Positions 46,638 through 55,368 of a DNA stretch of 64,000 nucleotides are shown here, piece by piece. The stretch is from Flagellimonas nanhaiensis (GTDB taxonomy: Bacteria > Bacteroidota > Bacteroidia > Flavobacteriales > Flavobacteriaceae), in contig NZ_QTJX01000001.1 of NCBI RefSeq assembly GCF_003382275.1, positions 930,001-994,000 on the forward strand, given 5' to 3'. Position 1 is the stretch's first letter. Each line of letters begins with the position of its first letter. The notes beneath the pieces were generated by a model. The model made no database searches. It saw only the letters and a program-made list of their open reading frames with translations, and had not been told where the DNA came from. The position numbers and the translations under genes are program-made.

Positions 46638-47903
46638 ATGGATACAAAGGCAGCGACATATTTTCCAAAACTATCAGATGTCCAGCAAGCAGCAAGGACA
46701 ATCTCCAAGATAGCTGAAGAAACCCCATTACAGGAGAGTATCCGGTATTCAAAGCAATATGGGGCCAATGTGTTGTTGAAGCGGGAAGACCTTCACAGAG
46801 TTCGCAGTTATAAAATAAGGGGGGCGTTTAATAAAATAAGCGCCCTTTCTTTAAAAGAGCTTCAACAAGGGGTAGTGTGTGCCAGTGCTGGCAATCATGC
46901 ACAAGGAGTGGCTTTTGCCTGTAACCACTTACAAGTTGAAGGGACCGTCTTTATGCCTTCCGTAACACCCCGTCAAAAAATAGAACAGACCAAAATGTTC
47001 GGAGGGAAATGGGTAGAGGTGATATTGAACGGGGATACTTTTGACGATTCCAATAAAGCAGCCCAGCGGTTCTGTAAAGAACATCAAAAAACATTCGTAC
47101 ACCCTTTTGACGACCCTAAAACGATTGAAGGGCAGGGTACCATTGGTTTAGAGCTATTGAAACAATTCAAAGAACCCATAGATTACGTCTTTGTGGCAGT
47201 TGGGGGAGGTGGACTGGCTTCGGGGCTTTGCGGAGTGTTTAAAGCTTTATCCTCAAAAACAAAGATTATTGGTGTTGAGCCACAAGGCGCAGCTTCCATG
47301 AAGATGTCCATTGAAAAAGGGGAATTGGTCGAGCTTTCAGATATTGATAAGTTCATAGATGGGGCTGCGGTACAAAAAGTTGGGAAATATACTTTTCCAA
47401 TTTGCAGGGACCATCTATATGCCATGGAAACCGTGCCTGAAGGTAAGGTATGTCAAGCCATACTGGAGTTGTACAATCGTGATGCCATTGTAGTGGAACC
47501 GGCAGGTGCTTTGACCATTGCTGCTTTGGATGACTTTAAAGAAGAAATCAAGGGCAAGAATGTGGTCTGCATCATAAGCGGAAGCAATAATGACATAACC
47601 CGTACGGCAGAAATCAAGGAAAGAGCACTATTGTACAGTAGATTGAAGCACTATTTTATCATCAGGTTTCCGCAACGTCCCGGGGCGTTAAAGGAGTTTG
47701 TGGCCGATATTCTCGGACCTACGGATGACATTACCCATTTTGAATATTCTAAAAAGTCAAGCAGGGAAAATGCCCCAGCAGTTGTCGGGATTGAGCTGAA
47801 ATCTCCAGATGATTTGGAACCCTTGGTGGAGCGGATGAAGGCCAATAATTTTTACGGGGATTATTTGAACGATAAGCCCGATCTCTTCCAATATTTGGTG
47901 TGA
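46638..47903 (+). CDS. ilvA: Threonine ammonia-lyase (threonine deaminase)
   Basis: PLP enzyme that makes 2-oxobutanoate from threonine, the committed step to isoleucine. The 421-residue protein has the PLP lysine Lys59 in RVRSYKIRGAFN, the glycine-rich VAVGGGGLASGL phosphate loop, and a single C-terminal ACT-like regulatory module (about 330-415) starting FIIRFPQRPGALKEFV. That is the short form, with one regulatory domain rather than two. It ends the ilv operon; the next gene is 157 bp downstream with its own promoter-like element. Confidence 0.94.
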   Translation: MDTKAATYFPKLSDVQQAARTISKIAEETPLQESIRYSKQYGANVLLKREDLHRVRSYKIRGAFNKISALSLKELQQGVVCASAGNHAQGVAFACNHLQVEGTVFMPSVTPRQKIEQTKMFGGKWVEVILNGDTFDDSNKAAQRFCKEHQKTFVHPFDDPKTIEGQGTIGLELLKQFKEPIDYVFVAVGGGGLASGLCGVFKALSSKTKIIGVEPQGAASMKMSIEKGELVELSDIDKFIDGAAVQKVGKYTFPICRDHLYAMETVPEGKVCQAILELYNRDAIVVEPAGALTIAALDDFKEEIKGKNVVCIISGSNNDITRTAEIKERALLYSRLKHYFIIRFPQRPGALKEFVADILGPTDDITHFEYSKKSSRENAPAVVGIELKSPDDLEPLVERMKANNFYGDYLNDKPDLFQYLV

Positions 47904-48003
47904 ACCCCATAACAAATCCCGTCCTTGATTTGATAAAAGGGCAACTCAATCGTTTTCGATGTAAAACCTTTGAAAATGAAGAGGTTTCCAATGTTTTTTG
48001 CCC

Positions 48004-48011
48004 TAATTTTG
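48004..48011 (+). promoter_or_regulatory. -7 promoter element before gapN
   Basis: TAATTTTG matches the TAnnTTTG consensus and lies 49 bp before the gapN ATG, suggesting transcription separate from the ilv operon. No clear -33 TTG is seen. Confidence 0.4.
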
Positions 48012-48060
48012 GATGAAATTAGATTCATTTTGAGGAAATAGAAAACTAAAAATTTAGCAT

Positions 48061-49653
48061 ATGTCAGTTGCCAGAACAGAAATTCCCGAAGCATTTCGTA
48101 TTACAGAGGAAATCCATCAGAAAACCTATTTGATCAACGGAGAACTAAGGGAGTGGAGTGGCAACACCTCAGCTGTGATTTCCACCATCTCTTCCACGGA
48201 AGAATACGCACACACGCCATTGGGAAGTATACCTGACATGGGAGAACCCGAAGCTATGGAGGCTCTGGATGCGGCCATTTCTGCATACCATAATGGACAG
48301 GGAGTTTGGCCCACCATGAAGGTAAAGGACCGCATTGAATGTATGGAGTCTTTTGTGAAAAAAATGGAGGAGAAACGTGAAGAGGTCGTCAAACTTTTAA
48401 TGTGGGAAATCGGTAAATCGATGCCGGACTCCTATAAAGAGTTTGATCGCACGGTGGAATATATTTATGATACCATTGAAGATTACAAGCAGCTAGACCG
48501 TGACTCGGCTAAGTTTCAAAAGCATGATGGCGTATATGCCCATATTCGAAGAGGTCCACTTGGCGTGGTACTCTGCTTGGGCCCATACAACTATCCATTG
48601 AATGAAACTTTTGCTTTGTTGATTCCGGCAATCATCATGGGGAACACTACCATTTTTAAACCGGCCAAACACGGAGTATTGTTGATAACGCCATTATTGG
48701 AAGCTTTTCAGAGCAGTTTTCCCAAAGGGGTTGTCAACATTCTTTTTGGACGGGGTAGGGCAGTGGCTGGTCCAATTATGAAAACAGGAAAAGTAGATGT
48801 TTTGGCATTGATTGGAAACAGTAAATCTGCCAATGCCTTGCAAGAGCAACACCCCAAGAGCAACAGACTTCGTCTGGTCTTGGGCCTAGAGGCTAAAAAT
48901 CCCGCCATCATACTTCCAGATGCCGATTTGGACCTTACCATAAACGAATGTATAGCAGGCACCCTTTCCTTCAATGGACAGCGTTGTACTGCCTTAAAAG
49001 TGGTCTATGTGCATGAAGATGTCAAAGAAGAATTTTTAAAACGATTTTCTGCAAAGGTGGATTCTTTGAAATTTGGTAACCCTTGGGACAAAGACGTTAA
49101 ACTGACCCCTCTGCCAGAACCGGGAAAACCGGCTTACATCCAAGAGCTGTTGGACGATGCCAAGGAAAAAGGTGCCAAAGTGAAGAATAAAAAAGGCGGC
49201 AAGCATTTTGACAACTTCATCTGGCCTGCAGTACTATACCCAGTAACCAAGGACATGCGGGTTTACGAAGAAGAACAATTTGGTCCCATTATTCCGGTGT
49301 TGTCTTTCAAGGATATAGAAGAACCATTGGATGATATGGCAGAATCCAACTATGGTCAGCAAGTAAGTTTATTTGGAAAGGATGTGTATACCCTATCACC
49401 GCTAATCGATACTTTGGCCAATTTAGTGTGCAGGGTGAACCTAAATAGTTCCTGTCAACGCGGACCCGACGTATACCCGTTTACAGGGCGCAAGGACTCT
49501 GCCCAGTCAACTTTAAGTGTTCATGATGCCCTACGTTCCTTTTCGGTTAGGACCTTTGTGGCCTTTAAGGACAATGAGCTCAATAATGAAACCATAGAAC
49601 AATTGTTGGAGGCCAAAGTGAGCAACTTTTTGAGCACCGATTATATTTTGTAA
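48061..49653 (+). CDS. gapN: NADP-dependent non-phosphorylating glyceraldehyde-3-phosphate dehydrogenase
   Basis: Aldehyde dehydrogenase superfamily enzyme (530 residues) that would oxidise glyceraldehyde-3-phosphate directly to 3-phosphoglycerate, producing NADPH. The catalytic Cys lies in [14 protein letters not shown], the GapN-type active-site context, and the general-base Glu in [19 protein letters not shown]. The oxyanion Asn is in [16 protein letters not shown] late segment [20 protein letters not shown] is typical of GapN rather than other aldehyde dehydrogenases. It may feed NADPH to the neighbouring IlvC, but that link is only inference. Confidence 0.88.
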   Translation: MSVARTEIPEAFRITEEIHQKTYLINGELREWSGNTSAVISTISSTEEYAHTPLGSIPDMGEPEAMEALDAAISAYHNGQGVWPTMKVKDRIECMESFVKKMEEKREEVVKLLMWEIGKSMPDSYKEFDRTVEYIYDTIEDYKQLDRDSAKFQKHDGVYAHIRRGPLGVVLCLGPYNYPLNETFALLIPAIIMGNTTIFKPAKHGVLLITPLLEAFQSSFPKGVVNILFGRGRAVAGPIMKTGKVDVLALIGNSKSANALQEQHPKSNRLRLVLGLEAKNPAIILPDADLDLTINECIAGTLSFNGQRCTALKVVYVHEDVKEEFLKRFSAKVDSLKFGNPWDKDVKLTPLPEPGKPAYIQELLDDAKEKGAKVKNKKGGKHFDNFIWPAVLYPVTKDMRVYEEEQFGPIIPVLSFKDIEEPLDDMAESNYGQQVSLFGKDVYTLSPLIDTLANLVCRVNLNSSCQRGPDVYPFTGRKDSAQSTLSVHDALRSFSVRTFVAFKDNELNNETIEQLLEAKVSNFLSTDYIL

Positions 49654-49675
49654 TCTTGACCACTGTCAAAATCCG

Positions 49676-51445
49676 CTATGCGGCAGGGCTTCCTTCGTGA
49701 ACAATCTTGGATAAGGTTCTATACAATTCCTTGGGATTGAAAGGCTTACATATTAAACCGTTTAAGCCATAATGCTTTATTTTGTTTCTGATGTCTATGC
49801 CAGCTGAAGCAGAAAGCGCATAAATTGGAAGGGTCTTATTTAAAGGGTTATTGCCTTGTCTTATAATCTTTGTGGCATCAAATCCGCTCATTTCTGGCAT
49901 TTGAAGATCCATTAAAATCAGGTCGTAGCAATTTTCCTCTGCCATTTCTACGGCCCGCTTACCGTTTTCGGCTATTTCAAAGATGACGTCCCACTTGGCA
50001 AGAAATTTACTGATTACAAGTATGTTAAGGTGATTATCCTCGGCTACCAAGATTTTTATTCCCTTAAGGCTTTCCACATCATCCATGTTAAATGATTCAG
50101 ATGATTGATCTTCCTCACGCTCATCTTCCTCAACCTTGCTCTTAAGGAATTCAAGTACAAAACCAAAGGTAGATCCTTTACCTTCGGTACTTTCAACCCA
50201 AAGCTCGCCGCCCATGAGCTCCACCAATTTCTTGCATATGGCCAAGCCTAGTCCGGTTCCTCCATATTTTCGGGTAGTGTTTGAATCTGCTTGGGCAAAC
50301 GACTGGAATATTTTTTCTTGCTTGTCCTCAGATATTCCTATGCCGGTGTCCTTGATTTCAAACCGAATCATTGCAAAATCCTGATTTTCGTGCTCAAGTT
50401 CAATGTCCAGCACAACTTTACCTTCTTCGGTAAACTTTATGGCGTTGTTGATCAGGTTGGACAGAATTTGGGTGACTCGAGTACTGTCCCCAACAAGCAT
50501 GGAGGGTAGGGCACTATCCTTTTTAATGGTAAATCGGATATCCTTGCTTTTGGCCTTATGGTGAAAAATGCTTCTCAGGCCATCCAATATCCTATCAAGA
50601 TTAAAATCTGTCTCTTCGAGTTCTATCGAGCCAGACGCAATTTTATTGAAGTCTAAAATGTCATTCACAAGCTCCAGTAGGTGCTCTGAAGAATATTTGA
50701 GTGCATGTAGATTTTCCAATTGTTCCTTTTTTGGGTCTTCAAGAAGTAGCAAGTTGCTTACCCCTATGACGGCGTTTAAAGGTGTCCTGATTTCATGGGA
50801 CATTGTGGACAAGAAATCATCTTTGGCCTTGCTGGCCATGGTTGCCTTTTCTTTGGCTTCAATGAGCTCAAATTCTGCCTGTTTTTGCGCAGTGATATCG
50901 GCCATGGTTCCAATAAAACCTTCAGGTTTTCCTTCTCTGGAGTTTAGCCTTTTCACTGAAATGTCGAGCCACTTTTTTTCATTATTGGCGGTCAAGGTCT
51001 CTACACTAATTTTGGTAGAGGTAAAATCAGACTTTTGCAAAATGGTTAGTTCCTCAAATGGCTTTCCATTAAGATCTTTAATGAATTCATAATAGGGTCG
51101 CCCCAAGCTTTCTTCTGTGGAATAGCCCAAAAGATCTTCCCAGGCCGGATTCAAATAACTCCATTTTCCCTCAAGATCAGCTTCAAAAATAACTTCGGTA
51201 ATGTTTCCTGCCACTCTGGAAAGCTGGTCGCTGATTGTCTCTACATTGCTTTTTAGTTGCTGATTGGCCTGAAAAAGCTCTTGAGAGCTTTTTTCCAAAA
51301 CGGTTTCAATATGGCTCAAATCGTTGTCAAAAGACCTATACGCCTCATCGATCAATGAAAAGAAATCTGCAAGCTTCTTCTGGGCAGCTTCATCGAAGCC
51401 GGCCTTTTTTATTTGCCGCTGTAAAAGTCTGTGTTGTTTACTCAT
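49676..51445 (-). CDS. PAS hybrid sensor histidine kinase with receiver domain
   Basis: 589-residue hybrid kinase without transmembrane segments. From the ATG at 51445 it has a coiled-coil-like N-terminus (about 1-75), a PAS/PAC domain (about 80-190), HisKA with phosphoacceptor His217 in SHEIRTPLNAVIG, HATPase_c with N-box ILSNLINNAIKFT and G-boxes DTGIGI and GGTGLGLAICK, and a C-terminal receiver with Asp513 in DLILMDLQMPEMSGFD. The chosen start makes a 4-bp ATGA overlap with the upstream FIST gene. An earlier in-frame ATG would overlap that gene by 49 bp. Probably cytosolic, sensing through FIST. Confidence 0.93.
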   Translation of the reverse strand: MSKQHRLLQRQIKKAGFDEAAQKKLADFFSLIDEAYRSFDNDLSHIETVLEKSSQELFQANQQLKSNVETISDQLSRVAGNITEVIFEADLEGKWSYLNPAWEDLLGYSTEESLGRPYYEFIKDLNGKPFEELTILQKSDFTSTKISVETLTANNEKKWLDISVKRLNSREGKPEGFIGTMADITAQKQAEFELIEAKEKATMASKAKDDFLSTMSHEIRTPLNAVIGVSNLLLLEDPKKEQLENLHALKYSSEHLLELVNDILDFNKIASGSIELEETDFNLDRILDGLRSIFHHKAKSKDIRFTIKKDSALPSMLVGDSTRVTQILSNLINNAIKFTEEGKVVLDIELEHENQDFAMIRFEIKDTGIGISEDKQEKIFQSFAQADSNTTRKYGGTGLGLAICKKLVELMGGELWVESTEGKGSTFGFVLEFLKSKVEEDEREEDQSSESFNMDDVESLKGIKILVAEDNHLNILVISKFLAKWDVIFEIAENGKRAVEMAEENCYDLILMDLQMPEMSGFDATKIIRQGNNPLNKTLPIYALSASAGIDIRNKIKHYGLNGLICKPFNPKELYRTLSKIVHEGSPAA

Positions 51446-52569
51446 TCTGAAAAAGTGGTAATGGTCATGGTTTGGTTGTGTAAGGTGCATGCCGAAAATT
51501 TGTCAAAAGGGGCAATCTCACCATACGAATAGAATCCGGTTGTGAAAATGTTGTTCCCAAACACTTCGTTGACGGCTTCAACCTCTTCCTCTACCAATTG
51601 CTTCATAACCAACCTTCGTCCAACACAACTGATCAGAAATGCCAATTGATGTTCATCTTCCGCTCCCTTCTTACTGATTTGGGCCGATTGTTCGGCACCG
51701 CTGATAATTCTATCAATATTGGCCTTCATCAAGCGTACATAAGCTCCTTGGGGAATATTTCCTGCGAATGTTAGACTTTGTTCCTCTTCATTTACGGATA
51801 AAATGGTCCGTACCACCGGAATTTTATTTTCCTCATCTCTCATACTCAAGGGGAAGAGAAGTCCAGACCCCGGAAGTTCCTTGGCTTTTTCGCCCAAGAA
51901 GGATTTGTAGAGTTCTAGGGCAGGCTGACCATCAAGCTCATAAAGAATATTGTCTTTTGATTTAGTGACGGTACGCTCTATTCCAAAACTGTCCCATCCG
52001 CCTTTGGACCCAAAACCTACTTTGAGCTGATCTCCATATAGACCTAAAGCCACAATTTGTTCGGATATGACCTTGTCATTGTGGACAATGAATGTTTTTT
52101 CAAAATCGTAACCATCACCGGCCAATCCACCAGTAATACTAACGGCTGGTGAGATGTTGGCATGAAGCCCCTTAACCAATTCCGCTCCATTTACAATAAG
52201 ACCATCACTCAATACAAAAATGTGTTTTAGATCATCTGCCATTAAAGCTTCACTGATTTTCTTCCCGGCCTTGAAGCTGTCATTTTGGTATTCCTTCATA
52301 CTAACCGAAGTAATTTCAGTTCGTGTGTTATCGAAAGATACTGCAGTCAGGGCAATGGTGTCATCAAGCACTTGGTCTCCGAGGATTTCACCTGCTGTGG
52401 AGCAACCAATGCACTTGGTATTTGGAAATTTTGCATGTAGCTCATCAAGAAACCCTTCAACATTTTTAAAAGAAGGGGAGATAAACAAAAAGAAAATGTC
52501 AGGAGTAAATGGCACCGATAGGTCTTTAATGGTGCTAGAGTCTGTTATTTTGGATTGATATACATTCAT
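51442..52569 (-). CDS. FIST domain sensory protein
   Basis: 375-residue soluble protein with the FIST N-terminal domain (about 25-215, GCSTAGEILGDQVLDD and ITGGLAGDGYDF) and FIST C-terminal domain (about 220-355, PALELYKSFLGEKAKELP and the GFYSYGEIAPF end motif). FIST modules are predicted small-ligand (perhaps amino acid) sensors linked to signalling proteins. The stop overlaps the start of the hybrid histidine kinase by 4 bp, so it is probably the sensory partner for that kinase. The upstream region has a hairpin terminator and the operon promoter. Confidence 0.93.
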   Translation of the reverse strand: MNVYQSKITDSSTIKDLSVPFTPDIFFLFISPSFKNVEGFLDELHAKFPNTKCIGCSTAGEILGDQVLDDTIALTAVSFDNTRTEITSVSMKEYQNDSFKAGKKISEALMADDLKHIFVLSDGLIVNGAELVKGLHANISPAVSITGGLAGDGYDFEKTFIVHNDKVISEQIVALGLYGDQLKVGFGSKGGWDSFGIERTVTKSKDNILYELDGQPALELYKSFLGEKAKELPGSGLLFPLSMRDEENKIPVVRTILSVNEEEQSLTFAGNIPQGAYVRLMKANIDRIISGAEQSAQISKKGAEDEHQLAFLISCVGRRLVMKQLVEEEVEAVNEVFGNNIFTTGFYSYGEIAPFDKFSACTLHNQTMTITTFSE

Positions 52570-52785
52570 TACTTTATATTACATTTTAGTGAGAAAAAGA
52601 TTACATGAAATTTAATAACGCTAATTCAAACTGTTTTAGTATGTTGCCCAAAGAATAGTGAATTGGAATTGATGCGTCCCTAGAGCAGTATAGTTATGGC
52701 CTGACATGGAAAAAAATGTTTTGGCCAAGAGGCTTTTTGATATCCGTTGACAAGTCCAAATGTGTAATTTTCCAATGGTACTCAT

Positions 52786-52829
52786 AACGGTTAAAAAGAA
52801 AAGGAGCAAGAGATCAAATCCCTTGCTCC
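52786..52829 (-). terminator. Terminator after the first MopE-like gene
   Basis: AGGAGCAAG (52801-52809) and CTTGCTCCT (52821-52829) form a perfect 9-bp stem with an 11-base loop. On the minus strand it is followed by TTTCTTTTTAA. It lies 43 bp past the stop of the MopE-like gene. The rest of the 302-bp gap 52570-52871 holds no gene I can support. Confidence 0.75.
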
Positions 52830-52871
52830 TCAAAAACAAACAAACTGAAGTACAACCTAAAGTTAAAGTGG

Positions 52872-54143
52872 TTATTGGTTCTGTGGCGTGGAACGGGTGT
52901 AGGATATTGTACCTCCTGGATTTCCTTGTCCTTTGCCCCATTCTGTAAAGGTTAGGGTAAGGTATATATCCTCTTCTACCAACCATACCCCTAATTTTTT
53001 TCCAACCAATTGATCCATTACAACTTCATTATATCCATCACCTACAATGAAGTCATCAAGGACTGTGTCAATGAGAATTCCATCATTAAGGCGCCTTATA
53101 ATTGTTGCGATATTATGGAAACTATAAAAGTGGGTCGGGTCTCCCAAAGTGCCGTAAAGCGGGAAGTCGTCCCATGCTGGATTAGGGGTATCTGCTCCTG
53201 TGGCATCCAAAAGAGCCCAACGTACCCCTTTAGTACCACCGGAAGGGTTTATGGTTTGGATATCTTTGATTGCTTCTATATCATCAGCCCAAAAGTCGGC
53301 AGATAGGTCGGAACTTTCACTATTTATATGAATGGCATCCTCCCCAAAAGTATCTTGCCACCATTGATAATTGTACATGGAGCCACTATTCTGTCTTGTA
53401 AAAACTACAGAATCGGTTAAACGGTCCTGGTTGGCTGGGTCGGTCCAATCCGCAAAGGCAACTTTGGAAAAGACAAGGTCTGGACCTGTCCAGATTACGT
53501 TTTCTATGGTGCCATCACAATCACTGTCTATGCCGTCATTAGGGATTTCAGTTGCTCCAGGAAATACAGTGGCATTGGTATCATCACAGTCCGTGTTATC
53601 CAATACATAACCCTCTGGAATAATGTCACAAATGGAAATTGTTTGTGATTCATTGGGATTTCCAAAGTCATCTCCGTCCGTGTCGGCATAATAGGTGACC
53701 ATGATATTTGGGTTCTGGTTGGGGTCCACATCATTACAATCGGTATTGTCGGTAACATAACCTTCAGGTTTTGTTTGTCCTGAGCAAAGGGTCTGTGAGT
53801 TCTGCGGATTGCCAAATCCATCCCCATCCTCATCGGCATAATAGGTGACCTGCTCACAATCTGGAAAGATGTGCTTGTTGCTGTCATCTGGGTCTGAACT
53901 GTCCGTGACATATCCTGTAGGTTCTGAACATTCACTTTTGAAGACTTTTGGATTACCAAATCCATCCCCATCTGTGTCCGCATAATAGGTTTTTTCAGTA
54001 CAATCTTTGTCCTTTCCACAAGAGATAAGAATCAAGAGAGAAAGGATTGTTAGAGTCAGTTTAGATAGGCTATTTAGGCCTGAAAAAATGACTGTATTGA
54101 ATAGTCTGGGCCTGGGTAAACTAAAATCTTTGTGGGTATTCAT
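52872..54143 (-). CDS. MopE-like lipoprotein with metal-binding-type Asp/Cys repeats, copy 1
   Basis: 423-residue lipoprotein (lipobox LILISC, then GKDKDCTEK). The N-terminal half carries three YYADTDGDGFGNP-type repeats alternating with TDCNDVDPNQNPN and TDCDDTNATVFPGATEIPND, the putative metal-binding motif seen in MopE-related proteins and thrombospondin-type calcium repeats. The C-terminal about 200 residues form a separate domain starting VIWTGPDLVFSK and ending LTLTFTEWGKGQGNPGGTIS, found in many secreted proteins. The signal peptide has an unusually long N-region; no better start is visible. Function unknown; surface exposure is likely. Confidence 0.85.
   Translation of the reverse strand: MNTHKDFSLPRPRLFNTVIFSGLNSLSKLTLTILSLLILISCGKDKDCTEKTYYADTDGDGFGNPKVFKSECSEPTGYVTDSSDPDDSNKHIFPDCEQVTYYADEDGDGFGNPQNSQTLCSGQTKPEGYVTDNTDCNDVDPNQNPNIMVTYYADTDGDDFGNPNESQTISICDIIPEGYVLDNTDCDDTNATVFPGATEIPNDGIDSDCDGTIENVIWTGPDLVFSKVAFADWTDPANQDRLTDSVVFTRQNSGSMYNYQWWQDTFGEDAIHINSESSDLSADFWADDIEAIKDIQTINPSGGTKGVRWALLDATGADTPNPAWDDFPLYGTLGDPTHFYSFHNIATIIRRLNDGILIDTVLDDFIVGDGYNEVVMDQLVGKKLGVWLVEEDIYLTLTFTEWGKGQGNPGGTISYTRSTPQNQ
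53599..53809 (-). repeat. 211-bp perfect repeat inside MopE-like copy 1
   Basis: Identical base for base to 56099-56309 (offset exactly 2500 bp). It lies within the Asp/Cys-repeat half of the gene. The next differing base is 53810 versus 56310; similarity continues beyond with scattered changes. Confidence 0.95.
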
Positions 54144-54271
54144 AGCTAAGTGTTAAAAATGAAACATGATCTTTTGTTAATTTATTTTGTCATCATTGAT
54201 TGTGTTTTGGATGGACAACTGACAATGATTGGTTGAAAAGTAAAAAGATGATCATTCTCCAAAGTGCGTCA

Positions 54272-54302
54272 ATTGACAAATGTGAGGTTTGGATTGACGG
54301 AT
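54272..54302 (-). promoter_or_regulatory. 21-bp-period direct repeat (LytTR-like), site A
   Basis: On the plus strand ATTGACAAAT (54272-54281) and ATTGACGGAT (54293-54302) are 21 bp apart start to start. It lies 129-159 bp before the start of MopE-like copy 1. Two 9-10-bp direct repeats with this spacing match the general design of LytTR sites, but no LytTR protein is in the window. Confidence 0.45.
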
Positions 54303-54346
54303 ATTAAGTTCTTCAATGGGAGGTAAAAGGGAATACAGCTTTTGCA

Positions 54347-55099
54347 CTATCTACCCTCCTCATCCAAGACGTAGGTCTTTCTTTTTAGATAGGTTAAAAT
54401 GAGAAAGGCAATTCCGCTTAGGATATAGGCAGATAAGAAGTAATAATTAAGATTATGGTTGGTGTTGACCAACTTTCCGGAAATATCAAAAAGAAAGAAT
54501 ACCGTAAACAAATTAAAGAAACCGTTCTTCTCCTGTTTAAGTATTTTTTTCCAACTAAAAGGCAGGTCGGGTTTCACGAAATTCGTAAAATTGGGAATAA
54601 AAGCAGGCACTTTTTGAGCCCATTGCAAGTAAGTAATTCCAAATTTCTTTCTTAAAAATTGCTCTTCAGCAAACATAATACGCTCGTAATACACCCAGAA
54701 CAAAAAGCAAAATGCAATTACAAACCAAAAATTACCTGTCAACATTGCTGGCCCCAACCACATAAAAAAGTTGCCCAGGTATAAAGGATGTCTTACCAGG
54801 GAATACAGCCCCGTGGTATTCAATTTTTCCGCTACCTGCCCCTTTACGTTTCTTCCCGAAGTGTTCTTAGGGGCATATCCGACAGCATAAACCCTGATAA
54901 ATTGCCCCAAGAGTCCTATAGACAAGCACAGTAATTGATAATAAACCTCAAAAGGAGTTTCTTTAAGAAAGAATGTTTCTGGGTATGCTTCGGTTCGAAG
55001 ATATAGCGCAATGCCAATCAATAAAATGATAATGGGTAGAAAACTTCTATACCTAAACAACCATACACCTTGTTTTTCAAATTCTTCTTGGAGTGCCAT
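54347..55099 (-). CDS. Isoprenylcysteine carboxylmethyltransferase-like membrane protein
   Basis: 250-residue integral membrane methyltransferase-like protein. Five to six hydrophobic segments frame the family motif LYSLVRHPLYLGNFFMW, which binds the cofactor S-adenosylmethionine in ICMT/PEMT-type enzymes, and YYERIMFAEEQFLRKKFGITYLQW follows. Bacterial members methylate varied lipids or other acceptors; the substrate is unknown. It lies between the two MopE-like genes on the same strand, with its own upstream 21-bp-period direct repeat, so it may share their regulation. Confidence 0.88.
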   Translation of the reverse strand: MALQEEFEKQGVWLFRYRSFLPIIILLIGIALYLRTEAYPETFFLKETPFEVYYQLLCLSIGLLGQFIRVYAVGYAPKNTSGRNVKGQVAEKLNTTGLYSLVRHPLYLGNFFMWLGPAMLTGNFWFVIAFCFLFWVYYERIMFAEEQFLRKKFGITYLQWAQKVPAFIPNFTNFVKPDLPFSWKKILKQEKNGFFNLFTVFFLFDISGKLVNTNHNLNYYFLSAYILSGIAFLILTYLKRKTYVLDEEGR

Positions 55100-55237
55100 A
55101 CCTAAATATTAGATTTAACATAAAGTTTTGCTCGAATCTTCAGAGGTAAGAATGTCAAATTCTACCCTTGAAAATTGGACCAACTATCTGATTTTGGAGG
55201 TGAAAGTACTTTTTGTAAAACCTTTATCTGATGAGGA

Positions 55238-55268
55238 TTTGACCGATGCCGCTTTTTGATTGACGGAT
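55238..55268 (-). promoter_or_regulatory. 21-bp-period direct repeat (LytTR-like), site B
   Basis: TTTGACCGAT (55238-55247) and ATTGACGGAT (55259-55268) on the plus strand, 21 bp apart. Upstream of the isoprenylcysteine-methyltransferase-like gene by 139-169 bp. The adjacent 55269-55308 stretch also resembles 56670-56708 near site C. Confidence 0.45.
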
Positions 55269-55300
55269 GTGCGTTTGGAGTTGGTATGGGAGTCAAACCC

Positions 55301-55335
55301 ATAAAAAAACTCCCTGTGTTAAAGGGAGCTTTTTA
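55301..55335 (-). terminator. Terminator after the second MopE-like gene
   Basis: CTCCCT (55310-55315) and AGGGAG (55323-55328) form a stem, followed on the minus strand by a T-run (A-run at 55303-55308 on the plus strand). It lies about 40 bp past the gene. T residues on the other side also allow plus-strand use. Confidence 0.6.
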
Positions 55336-55368
55336 GTTTGGCAGTTTGGCTTTTCCTGTTTTGTTAGG

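Noticed and set aside
51446..51490. 15-residue extension of the hybrid histidine kinase
   Set aside because: It would overlap the FIST gene by 49 bp; the ATG at 51445 gives a typical ATGA coupling.
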